The position numbers and the translations under genes were made by a program. Below the pieces are notes generated by a model. The model saw only the letters and a program-made list of their open reading frames with translations, ran no database searches and was not told the DNA's origin. Positions 1 through 6,179 of a stretch of 7,855 bases of DNA are shown in pieces. This DNA comes from COMBO-56-21 sp041494275 (GTDB lineage: Archaea; Thermoplasmatota; Thermoplasmata; UBA10834), in the NCBI GenBank assembly GCA_041494275.1, contig JBGQAM010000075.1, forward strand, positions 1-7,855, read 5' to 3'. Each line of letters begins with the position of its first letter. Within the stretch, counting starts at the first letter, position 1.

Positions 1-442
1 GGTATGCGTCCACGCCGCCGAGGTACTTGAACAGGAGCGACTTGCCCTCCATGACAGGCATTCCGGCCTCAGGTCCGATGTCACCGAGACCGAGCACTCT
101 TGTGCCGTCCGAGATCACAGCGACTGTGTTCCACCTGTTGGTGTGGATGTACGATAGATCCTTGTCCTTGTTGATAGCCTTGCATGGCTCAGCGACGCCT
201 GGCGTATACCATATGGCGAAGGCGTTGAAGTCCCAGACGGCGCACTTCGGCACTATCTCGATCTTCCCCTCGTAGAACGGGTGATAGATCATAGCGAGCC
301 TGGCGGGCTCGTACGCCTTCTTCAGAGCCGCTTCCACCGACATCTTCTCCAGCGGTTTCCCAAAGACCTTCTTCTTCGCCGGAGCCTTCCTCACGGCTTT
401 CTTCACAGCCTTCTTCTTGGCCGGCTTGGATTTCTTTGCCAT
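1..442 (-). CDS. Malic enzyme (malate dehydrogenase, decarboxylating), N-terminal part; runs off the left edge
   Basis: The 147 visible codons encode the N-terminal domain of a malic enzyme, which oxidatively decarboxylates malate to pyruvate and CO2 with reduction of NAD(P)+. Family motifs seen are YTPGVAEPC (residues 79-87) and SDGTRVLGLGDIGPEAG (111-127), followed by PVMEGKSLLFK (129-139). By family knowledge Y79 and K134 are the probable catalytic Tyr/Lys pair, 55 residues apart as in small bacterial-type malic enzymes. The NAD(P)-binding Rossmann domain lies outside the window, so cofactor preference cannot be read. The ATG at 442 has a GAGGT Shine-Dalgarno 8 nt upstream. Residues 1-25 form an unusual tail with 12 Lys and 1 Arg among Ala, Pro and Val; the conserved domain starts near residue 30. 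The gene is divergent from the radical SAM gene. Confidence 0.9.
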   Translation of the reverse strand, partial: MAKKSKPAKKKAVKKAVRKAPAKKKVFGKPLEKMSVEAALKKAYEPARLAMIYHPFYEGKIEIVPKCAVWDFNAFAIWYTPGVAEPCKAINKDKDLSYIHTNRWNTVAVISDGTRVLGLGDIGPEAGMPVMEGKSLLFKYLGGVDAY

Positions 443-450
443 TCGAATCT

Positions 451-455
451 ACCTC
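451..455 (-). promoter_or_regulatory. Shine-Dalgarno of the malic enzyme gene
   Basis: The minus strand reads GAGGT, matching the archaeal anti-SD, with an 8-nt spacer to the ATG at 442. It supports this start and therefore the reality of the lysine-rich N-terminal tail. Confidence 0.7.
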
Positions 456-465
456 ATCTATTTCG

Positions 466-477
466 TTCGATATCGAA
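466..477. repeat. Perfect 12-bp palindrome TTCGATATCGAA in the malic enzyme 5' region
   Basis: The palindrome lies 24 nt upstream of the malic enzyme ATG, just beyond its Shine-Dalgarno. It could be an operator. It is inside the probable 5' untranslated region of the minus-strand transcript. No regulator can be assigned. Confidence 0.5.
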
Positions 478-486
478 AGTCGTCAT

Positions 487-505
487 TCGGATTTCTCAAA
501 TCCGA
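487..505. repeat. Perfect 8-bp inverted repeat with a 3-nt spacer (TCGGATTT-CTC-AAATCCGA)
   Basis: This compact dyad sits between the malic enzyme and radical SAM genes. It falls close to where a malic enzyme transcript would start if the weak TATA-like stretch at 529-535 is used. It could be a repressor site or an RNA hairpin at the 5' end of that transcript. Confidence 0.5.
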
Positions 506-528
506 CAAGCGGAGAAGGATATCGTCGA

Positions 529-535
529 TTAAAAC
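529..535 (-). promoter_or_regulatory. Possible TATA box of the malic enzyme gene
   Basis: The minus strand reads GTTTTAA, in the most A/T-rich stretch upstream of the malic enzyme on that strand. Transcription would start near 505 and give a leader of roughly 60 nt, consistent with a gene that has a Shine-Dalgarno. The match to the archaeal TATA consensus is weak. Confidence 0.3.
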
Positions 536-609
536 ATTATCGTGGTACGGATGGAGGTTGGCTTGTCCACTCCGACCAAGGGCAATAAACACCGAGACGA
601 GAATTGAAC

Positions 610-617
610 ATATAATA
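610..617 (+). promoter_or_regulatory. TATA box of the radical SAM/HhH gene
   Basis: ATATAATA is centred about 28 nt upstream of the ATG at 642, the distance expected between an archaeal TATA box and its transcription start. There is no Shine-Dalgarno before the ATG, so the mRNA is probably leaderless. This favours 642 over any more upstream in-frame start. Confidence 0.7.
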
Positions 618-641
618 GGGGCAAAACGCTTCTCGACGGCG

Positions 642-2282
642 ATGAAGGCTCTCGTTCTTGACGGATACACTGACGAACCGGCATGCCTGGGAGTGCCCCC
701 TTTCGTCTCTCCTTACGCGAGGCTAGCTTTCGGCGCACTTGCGAGTGCGGGCGCCGAGGTCGACTACGTGACCATAGACCAGTGGCGGTCCAGGACGGTC
801 AGGCTCGATAGATTTGACCTCTTGGCGGTCATCAGGAATATCGCTGTCCCCGGCAAGTACCTGAGAGGAATGCCAGCGAGCGATAGGGAGCTGATAGACA
901 TCGCTTCCTCGTTCAATGGGAGAAGCACAGCGAGCCTGGGTGTCGTCCCCGATAAAGCCCCATCAAACCTGACGGAGGCTTTCGATCACGTTGCATCCGG
1001 CGATTTCGATGCTTCGATCCATGATCTCGTCACAAATGGCGAATTCGTGCAACGGCGGCGGACCTACGCGGAATGGAATTCGTGGCTTGTTAGAGGAGCG
1101 AGTGTGTGCGCTCACCATCCCGACTATGGGGGACAGCTCATCGCAGAGGTCCAGATGTACCGCGGCTGTGTCAGGTACATCAGCGGCGGGTGCAAGTTCT
1201 GCATCGAGCCGCTGTTCGGCGACGTTCAGTTCCGCAGCCCATCAGACATACTCGCCGAGGTCGAGGCGTTGACAAATGCGGGTGTCCGCAACTTCAGGCT
1301 GGGAGCGCAGTCCTGTGTCTACTGCTACATGTCGGATGAGACTGGCAGGTCAGAGACCCCGACACCCAACTCAGATGCCATCTCGAGACTCCTCAAAGGC
1401 ATCCAAGCCATCGCCAGACCTGAGGTCTTCCATCTCGACAACGCGAACCCCGCGGTGATAGCGGAGCATCCGAAGGAATCGCGAGAGATTACCAAAGCGA
1501 TTGCGGAGTTCTGCACCAGCGGAAATGTGCTGGCCTTCGGCTTGGAGTCGGCTGACCCGAAGGTGGCGAAGGTCAACAACCTCAACGCGACCGCTGAGCA
1601 GACTCTCGAAGCCATCAAGCTCGTGAACGAGATAGGCGCTTCGAGAGGGCCAACCGGACTGCCGCTAGTCCTTCCAGGCATCAACTTCGTCTGCGGGCTC
1701 GACGGGGAGACGAAGGAGACCTACAGGGTCAACCTCGATTTCCTCAGAGATGTAGTGAGTCGAGGTCTTATGCTTAGGCGAATCAACATAAGACAGGTCA
1801 TCCCGTCGAGGACCGAGTTCCCAGGCGTGAGGTCCAAGGCGGATTTCACCAAGTTCAAGAGAGCTGTCCGGGAGGAGATAGACGGGCCATTACTGGAAAG
1901 GCTCGTCCCGGACAGAACCATACTGCGATCCGTCTACGCTGAGGTCAGGGAAGGGGGAAGAACTTTCGGGAGGCAAGTCGGGACATACCCTTTGCTGGTG
2001 TCCATATCTTACGCCGTCGACATCGGCAGGAGAATCGACGTGGCCGTCACCGGACGGGGTTTCAGAAGCGTCAACGGGGTCGAACACCCGACCGATGCGA
2101 ACTCCGCAACCCTCTCGATGCTCGAGGCGATCCCAGGAATCGGCAAGAGAAGGGCGATGAGCATCGTCAGGAAGAGACCTTTTGCCACCGAGGCTGAACT
2201 CTGGAAGCTCTTCGATGAACCCAATGCTTTGGCCTTTGCGCAGTTTCACCTAGCCTTGAGAAATGTAGTAGAGAAGCAGTAG
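642..2282 (+). CDS. Radical SAM protein with C-terminal helix-hairpin-helix (COG1031-like)
   Basis: This 546-residue protein has three parts. Residues 1-130 form a Rossmann-like N-terminal region starting MKALVLDGYTDEPACLG. Residues 165-400 form a radical SAM core. The C-terminus has a helix-hairpin-helix around IPGIGKRRAMSIV (497-509). The cluster-binding cysteines are C176, C184 and C187 in YRGCVRYISGGCKFC, a CX7CX2C spacing instead of the classical CX3CX2C. From memory this longer spacing is normal in the archaeal COG1031 family. A second pair, C225-X2-C228 (QSCVYCY), follows. The reaction is unknown; the HhH suggests nucleic acid binding, possibly RNA or DNA modification (inference). The ATG at 642 is chosen because a TATA box lies about 28 nt upstream and homology begins there, although the frame is open further upstream. 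priL follows after 51 nt on the same strand. Confidence 0.88.
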   Translation: MKALVLDGYTDEPACLGVPPFVSPYARLAFGALASAGAEVDYVTIDQWRSRTVRLDRFDLLAVIRNIAVPGKYLRGMPASDRELIDIASSFNGRSTASLGVVPDKAPSNLTEAFDHVASGDFDASIHDLVTNGEFVQRRRTYAEWNSWLVRGASVCAHHPDYGGQLIAEVQMYRGCVRYISGGCKFCIEPLFGDVQFRSPSDILAEVEALTNAGVRNFRLGAQSCVYCYMSDETGRSETPTPNSDAISRLLKGIQAIARPEVFHLDNANPAVIAEHPKESREITKAIAEFCTSGNVLAFGLESADPKVAKVNNLNATAEQTLEAIKLVNEIGASRGPTGLPLVLPGINFVCGLDGETKETYRVNLDFLRDVVSRGLMLRRINIRQVIPSRTEFPGVRSKADFTKFKRAVREEIDGPLLERLVPDRTILRSVYAEVREGGRTFGRQVGTYPLLVSISYAVDIGRRIDVAVTGRGFRSVNGVEHPTDANSATLSMLEAIPGIGKRRAMSIVRKRPFATEAELWKLFDEPNALAFAQFHLALRNVVEKQ

Positions 2283-2310
2283 ACAGTTACTTGTACGAAC
2301 CTTTCGATTT

Positions 2311-2330
2311 GAGGGGGAGCAGGGGGGGAG
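2311..2330 (+). promoter_or_regulatory. Doubled G-rich Shine-Dalgarno-like region before priL
   Basis: Two SD-like tracts, GGGGGAG and GGGGGGGAG, lie just before the TTG start. The second ends 3 nt before the TTG, which is short for an SD, while the first is about 15 nt away. They are the only ribosome-binding signals near this non-ATG start. Confidence 0.45.
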
Positions 2331-2333
2331 CGC

Positions 2334-3353
2334 TTGGAAGTATCAACGGCTGCGAAATATCCGTTTCTGAAGGAGTCGGCCAAGTATCTGAGAGATACGG
2401 GTGTGTCTCTCGATCAACTCGTCTCCAACGTCGCGTACGAGCGCGCGCGCTATCAAGGAAGAGGACGCGTGATGGAAGCCCTTGATGACGGTTCCATCGA
2501 CGACCACCCCATCTCCTCAAAGATTGACGCGACGATCGAGCTGCTCAGTTACCCAATCGCTAGGATGATCGTTTCTGCCGTCGCGGACCCTGCGTTCGTG
2601 AGAAGATACGCGATAGCCGAGGCGAAGAAGGCGAACGAGAGACTCAAGGGGGAGAGCACCGAGTTCGTCATGAAAGTGGCAGATGAGCTCGGCCTCGAAG
2701 TCTCGACAGACGATGGTGGATTCTCTGTCGATTTCGCGGACTTCCTGAGGTTCTCAGCGACCATGAGAAGCAAATCCTGGAAGCTCGTGAACCAGAGGAT
2801 GAGGGGAGGCAGGGTTCTCATCAACAAGCTCAGGCTCGTGAGGATAGTCGAGCAAATGCTAACGGAAAAGATCTCCTCCGAGCTGCCTCTCGAGGTCAAT
2901 GACGAAATTCTCCAGAGGTTCTCGCGCGAGATAGGCGATATAAGACAGACTTTGGAACAGAGGAGAAAGGACCAGCGCGCTCAGGGGATGGGAAGGCTCA
3001 GCATCGTGAGGTTCCCGCCCTGCATGAAGAAACTCCTGGCTATGATAAGGGCAGGAGAGAACGTCCCTCACACTGGCAGGTTCGCGCTGGTGGCATTCCT
3101 ACACACGCTCGGCATGGATTCCGACGAAATCCTCGAGACCTTCTCGAGCGCCCCCGATTTCGACGAGCGGAAGAGCAAGTATCAGGTAGATCACATTACT
3201 GGGGAGATATCAGGCACCGAATACACACCGCCAGAGTGCAGCACGATGAAGAGCTATGGAATCTGCTTCGACCCGGACGCTCTGTGCAACAGGATCAAAC
3301 ACCCATTGAACTACTACAGGGTCAAGGGAAAGGCATTCAGGTCAGGGAAGTGA
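2334..3353 (+). CDS. priL: DNA primase large subunit PriL
   Basis: PriL is the non-catalytic partner of PriS in the archaeal/eukaryotic primase that makes primers for DNA replication. The 339-residue product has the N-terminal KYPFL motif (residues 8-12), a helical middle region, and the C-terminal iron-sulfur domain. Its four conserved cysteines are C230 (FPPC), C302 (PPEC), C311 (GIC) and C318 (ALC), expected to bind a 4Fe-4S cluster. The family-typical HPLNYY lies at 323-328. The length is slightly short for the family. The start is TTG: an in-frame stop lies at 2310-2312 and the next ATG (2472) would remove the KYPFL motif. G-rich SD-like stretches precede it. The 3' end overlaps the convergent CDP-alcohol phosphatidyltransferase gene by 12 nt. 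Confidence 0.92.
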   Translation: MEVSTAAKYPFLKESAKYLRDTGVSLDQLVSNVAYERARYQGRGRVMEALDDGSIDDHPISSKIDATIELLSYPIARMIVSAVADPAFVRRYAIAEAKKANERLKGESTEFVMKVADELGLEVSTDDGGFSVDFADFLRFSATMRSKSWKLVNQRMRGGRVLINKLRLVRIVEQMLTEKISSELPLEVNDEILQRFSREIGDIRQTLEQRRKDQRAQGMGRLSIVRFPPCMKKLLAMIRAGENVPHTGRFALVAFLHTLGMDSDEILETFSSAPDFDERKSKYQVDHITGEISGTEYTPPECSTMKSYGICFDPDALCNRIKHPLNYYRVKGKAFRSGK

Positions 3354-3968
3354 CTTCCATATCGTGTGAGCGCGCTGCAGAGCGGTGATATTGCCAGCGA
3401 GACCGAAGTATATCATCATCCACGCGATGAGCGAATAGCCGAAGATGTCATTGATGTCGATCGAAGACGTCCCGGACAGTTCGAATACATATTGTATCAA
3501 TGCGACGACAACAAGGACGGCGATTCTGTCTGCTCTGCCAAGTATTCCCCTGTACTCCCTGCTAAGACCAAGCGCCTGAGCTTGGGTTCCCATGTAGCTG
3601 GCGAGCATAACGCCGATCACGGCGAACAAGGCGAACGACACGGGGCACCTGACGCTCAGGCCAATCGCAGCTAGAATTATCGCATCTGCATATCTATCGA
3701 TGACGTGATCGACAAAATCACCGCGCTTCGTTGCCTTCGAGGAGATCCGAGCGACCTGCCCGTCAAGAGCGTCTAAGAAGCCGCTCAAGAGAACCATGAT
3801 CGCTGCAATCAGCAGACCAGTGGTCCAGTCAACTGCAAAGAAGACTGCTGCGAGAATTGCGAAGACGAGCGACGCAAGCGAAATGTAGTTCGGGTTGACG
3901 TTGCTGAGACGTCTCGCCACGGGCGAGAGAATCTTGTCTGCATCGTTGCGATAGTTGTCTAGAACCAG
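3342..3968 (-). CDS. CDP-alcohol phosphatidyltransferase, probably archaetidylinositol phosphate synthase-like; CTG start
   Basis: This integral membrane enzyme transfers a phospho-alcohol head group from or to a CDP-lipid in archaeal polar lipid synthesis. The full family signature is present as D66-x2-D69-G70-x2-A73-R74, then G83-x3-D87-x3-D91, the metal and CDP-binding residues. Hydrophobic segments near 29-46, 50-65, 95-122 and later fit a multi-pass protein. The size (208 aa) and R92-Y93-x-D95 after the motif resemble archaetidylinositol phosphate synthases; the substrate is inferred. The obvious GTG at 3920 would delete the conserved N-terminus VLDNYRNDADKILSP. No ATG, GTG or TTG exists in frame between the stop at 3990-3992 and 3920. 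A CTG at 3968 has a perfect AGGAGGT 6 nt upstream, so it is the likely start. It overlaps the kinase gene by 10 nt, which implies translational coupling. Confidence 0.88.
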   Translation of the reverse strand: MVLDNYRNDADKILSPVARRLSNVNPNYISLASLVFAILAAVFFAVDWTTGLLIAAIMVLLSGFLDALDGQVARISSKATKRGDFVDHVIDRYADAIILAAIGLSVRCPVSFALFAVIGVMLASYMGTQAQALGLSREYRGILGRADRIAVLVVVALIQYVFELSGTSSIDINDIFGYSLIAWMMIYFGLAGNITALQRAHTIWKSLP

Positions 3969-4474
3969 CTCAGAACCTCCTCGCTCCAGTCAACATTGCC
4001 TGCACGATATTTGTTCCTTTCTCCCGAGATGATGTCCTCGATGGCCTTGGCGACCTCGCCAGGCTTCTTGTGAGTCGTATCGATCTCGCAAACTTCGGCA
4101 ACGTTCTCGAGCGCTTCGACCAAGACAACGTCGACCGCTTCGGCCTCCACGTTTTCCTGGATCTTTTTCTCGTCCCACCCCTTCCTTCTCAAGCGTTTCT
4201 CGAGCACGGAGGGAGAGCAACGAAGCACAATGGCGACATCGGGTTTCAGAAGATGCGAGAAATGCCCTTCGAGGATGGTATCATCGTCGAGCTTTGACAA
4301 CGACCTAGCTAGCTTTGTGACGTCAACCTCTCTCGTCTTGCGTTTCCTATCGTACCCAGACGCAGCATCGTATCTGTCGACAAGATCGTTCACATGTACG
4401 ACGGGCATGCTCTTGACCAGGGAGCATGCGCTTGTTTTTCCCACCCCAGGAGTGCCGGTGACGGCGATCCTCAT
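3959..4474 (-). CDS. Adenylate kinase-like P-loop NTPase of the Fap7/hCINAP family
   Basis: This 171-residue P-loop kinase starts MRIAVTGTPGVGKTS, with the Walker A loop at residues 7-15. It carries the family stretch ILEGHFSHLL (67-76), followed by KPDVAIVLRCSP (77-88) and a LID-like region with KGWDEKKIQENVEAE (98-112). Members bind ATP and AMP. In eukaryotes and studied archaea Fap7 proteins also act in small ribosomal subunit maturation with uS11. That role is family knowledge, not visible here. The ATG at 4474 is preferred because the P-loop strand starts there in the family; a TTG at 4507 would add 11 residues. Neither has a clear Shine-Dalgarno. The gene lies 52 nt after truA and overlaps the CDP-alcohol phosphatidyltransferase gene by 10 nt, suggesting one operon. 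Confidence 0.88.
   Translation of the reverse strand: MRIAVTGTPGVGKTSACSLVKSMPVVHVNDLVDRYDAASGYDRKRKTREVDVTKLARSLSKLDDDTILEGHFSHLLKPDVAIVLRCSPSVLEKRLRRKGWDEKKIQENVEAEAVDVVLVEALENVAEVCEIDTTHKKPGEVAKAIEDIISGERNKYRAGNVDWSEEVLSWF
3975..3981 (-). promoter_or_regulatory. Strong Shine-Dalgarno supporting a CTG start
   Basis: AGGAGGT on the minus strand is a full match to the archaeal anti-SD. It lies 6 nt before CTG 3968 and inside the last codons of the upstream kinase gene. It has no other properly spaced in-frame start codon. Confidence 0.75.
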
Positions 4475-4526
4475 GCAGGTAGGGATACCAAGTTGCGCGG
4501 ATATCAAGCTTCAGCGGAAATGGCGG

Positions 4527-5327
4527 TCAGATGGCGTCGAGCAAGGTCTTGGCGAACTCGAGCCTGATGCCGTTCTCGCGCATCCTGCGGACGAGCGCAT
4601 GCGATATACCGAGAACGGCCTTCTCATCTGTCGGGAACTCGACGCCGCAATCGATGTCCATGAGCACGAGATACTCGGGACGCGATAGGCCGACACGGAC
4701 GGGTCTGTGCGGCGACTTCGGCCCGATAGAATTGGTTGGCATACTTCCAGTGCTCCCTTCGTTGATCATCCACACAATCCTGCGAACCATGTTCCAGAGG
4801 AAGCTCTCGGCTCTGAAATCAATCGCACAGAAAATGCCCGCATCAGATATTTCGATGGAATCGATCTTCCTCATGGGGTTCCGTTTATCCTTCCGTGCGT
4901 ACCCAGAGAAGTCGTGGACACCGACGAACCGAGATGCGAGTTCGCGCATCAGTTCCAGATTCTGGCCGGTGTTCGCGAGATAGTACCTGTACCAGCGCTG
5001 CTTCGCGGCCCTTGGGTTGAATGCGTCAGGCACCTCGATTGCGGAATAGACCCAGACGCCCTCCATCTTGGAGTTGACGGCCGAGCAGAGCCTTGAGCGA
5101 GGGAAAGATGTCCGGAGCGAGATGATGTTCCCGAGAGCGCTCACACCGCGGTCGGTCCTGCTGGAGCTCCTGTACCCACATTCGCGCGCTGACCTGATGG
5201 CGCCGACCCTCGCCAGAGCTCTGACGAGCTCTCCCTCGACCGTAATCTTCTCGGGCTGTCTCTGGAAGCCGTAGAATCCGGAACCGTCGTAGGCGAACTT
5301 GAGAGCGATTCTGCGTTCGTGGTCCAC
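4527..5327 (-). CDS. truA: tRNA pseudouridine(38-40) synthase TruA
   Basis: TruA isomerises uridine to pseudouridine at positions 38-40 of the tRNA anticodon stem-loop. The 266-residue product begins with the family pattern RIALKFAYDGSGFYGFQRQP (6-25). It has the catalytic aspartate D59 in SSRTDRGVSALG (54-65), NMVRRIV (183-189) and a normal length for archaeal TruA. The start is GTG at 5327. It is supported by the shared TATA box centred 26 nt upstream and by the absence of a Shine-Dalgarno, as expected for a leaderless mRNA. truA is the first gene of a minus-strand cluster with the Fap7-like kinase and the lipid enzyme, and is divergent from the trmJ-like gene. Confidence 0.94.
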   Translation of the reverse strand: MDHERRIALKFAYDGSGFYGFQRQPEKITVEGELVRALARVGAIRSARECGYRSSSRTDRGVSALGNIISLRTSFPRSRLCSAVNSKMEGVWVYSAIEVPDAFNPRAAKQRWYRYYLANTGQNLELMRELASRFVGVHDFSGYARKDKRNPMRKIDSIEISDAGIFCAIDFRAESFLWNMVRRIVWMINEGSTGSMPTNSIGPKSPHRPVRVGLSRPEYLVLMDIDCGVEFPTDEKAVLGISHALVRRMRENGIRLEFAKTLLDAI

Positions 5328-5349
5328 GCCAGCGTCATCAGCTACAGCG

Positions 5350-5356
5350 TTAAATA
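5350..5356. promoter_or_regulatory. Shared TATA box for the divergent truA and trmJ-like genes
   Basis: The plus strand reads TTAAATA and the minus strand TATTTAA. The centre is 27 nt before the plus-strand GTG (5380) and 26 nt before the minus-strand GTG (5327). Both distances match the archaeal TATA-to-start spacing, so both genes would be leaderless and use the same box in opposite directions. A dyad, ATACC-TAG-GGTAT (5354-5366), overlaps one side. Confidence 0.65.
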
Positions 5357-5379
5357 CCTAGGGTATCTGTGCTGGGTAC

Positions 5380-6117
5380 GTGCCCCAATTCAGAGTTGTT
5401 CTGATCGAACCGCTGAACGATGGCAACATCGGAGCGATAGCTCGCTCGATGAAGAATTTCGGGCTCGAAGAACTCGTGCTTGTGAGGCCCTGTGCGGTCG
5501 GCGAGGAGGCCATAAAGAGGGCGATGCACGGCATCGACATCCTGAAGAACGCGCGCACTGTATTCGCTGATGATGAAGCGTTTGATGGAATCGATTTCAT
5601 TGCTGCGACTTCGGGCGTGGACACCGTCAACGAGAAGAACTTCTCCCGCATCTCCATGCCTCCGAAGGAATTCGCTGAGAAGATCCGAGGTACGGAGGGG
5701 AAGATGGCTCTGCTTTTCGGCCGAGAGGATTTCGGCCTGGACAAGGGACTGATCAGGAGATGCGATTTCCTAGTGACGATCCCTGCCAACCCCGACTACT
5801 CGATCCTGAATATTAGCCACGCAGCCGCCATCCTGTTCTATGAGTTGTTTTCAGCCGGGATTGTCAGATGGGAACCGAGGAAAGCTGGTGATGTCGAGAA
5901 GGACAAACTCTACGAATACTTCTCGATGCTTCTGGACGCGATCGACTATCCACCCCACAAGAAGGAGAAGACCAAGGTCATGTTCAGACGGCTTATAGGA
6001 CGAGCAGTCCCGACCACCTGGGAGTTCCACACCCTGATGGGCGTGGTCGACGGCGCGGTGAAGAAATCCACAACAGGTGTATTGCCCAAGAAGAAACGAG
6101 ATGAGAAAAAGGGGTAG
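5380..6117 (+). CDS. trmJ: SPOUT-family tRNA 2'-O-methyltransferase, TrmJ-like (position 32)
   Basis: The 245-residue product belongs to the TrmH/SpoU branch of SPOUT methyltransferases, which form a deep trefoil knot that binds S-adenosylmethionine. All three motifs are visible: LNDGNIGAIARSMKNFG (12-28), with N16 and R22 as likely key residues; LLFGREDFGL (111-120); and IPANPDYSILNISHAAAIL (134-152). The C-terminal extension after residue 165 suits TrmJ, which methylates the ribose of nucleotide 32 in tRNA; the exact target is inferred. The protein ends in a basic stretch, PKKKRDEKKG. The GTG at 5380 has no Shine-Dalgarno but has the TATA box centred 27 nt upstream. A hairpin terminator overlaps the stop codon. 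Its target lies in the same tRNA stem-loop as that of divergent TruA. Confidence 0.9.
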   Translation: MPQFRVVLIEPLNDGNIGAIARSMKNFGLEELVLVRPCAVGEEAIKRAMHGIDILKNARTVFADDEAFDGIDFIAATSGVDTVNEKNFSRISMPPKEFAEKIRGTEGKMALLFGREDFGLDKGLIRRCDFLVTIPANPDYSILNISHAAAILFYELFSAGIVRWEPRKAGDVEKDKLYEYFSMLLDAIDYPPHKKEKTKVMFRRLIGRAVPTTWEFHTLMGVVDGAVKKSTTGVLPKKKRDEKKG

Positions 6118-6149
6118 CATCCGTCGAAGTTACGGTGACGGATGCATTT
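6117..6149 (+). terminator. Hairpin terminator after the trmJ-like gene
   Basis: A perfect 9-bp inverted repeat, GCATCCGTC and GACGGATGC with an 11-nt loop, spans 6117-6145. It is followed by the T-rich stretch ATTTCTGTTTGTTGT. The first stem base is the last base of the TAG stop codon. It separates this gene from the convergent ftsZ gene. Confidence 0.55.
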
Positions 6150-6179
6150 CTGTTTGTTGTATGTTGGGGGAGGAATTGT

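Noticed and set aside
417..641. In-frame upstream extension of the radical SAM gene to an ATG at 417
   Set aside because: It would overlap the malic enzyme start and its Shine-Dalgarno, the extra 75 residues do not resemble the family, and a TATA box fits ATG 642.
1325..1684. 119-codon minus-strand open frame inside the radical SAM gene
   Set aside because: It is antisense to a well-supported gene, has no recognisable domain and no start signal; it is a shadow of the codon bias.
1890..2249. 119-codon minus-strand open frame inside the radical SAM gene
   Set aside because: It is antisense to the conserved C-terminal HhH region, with unlikely composition and no promoter.
2311..2330. G-quadruplex before priL
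   Set aside because: Only three separate GGG tracts can be drawn from the two runs, so a stable three-tetrad structure is not supported.
4230..4688. 152-codon plus-strand open frame across the kinase and truA
   Set aside because: It is antisense to two conserved genes and the product has no family features.
5358..5789. 143-codon minus-strand open frame opposite the trmJ-like gene
   Set aside because: The Ser-rich product is typical of antisense reading; the plus-strand frame has all SPOUT motifs.
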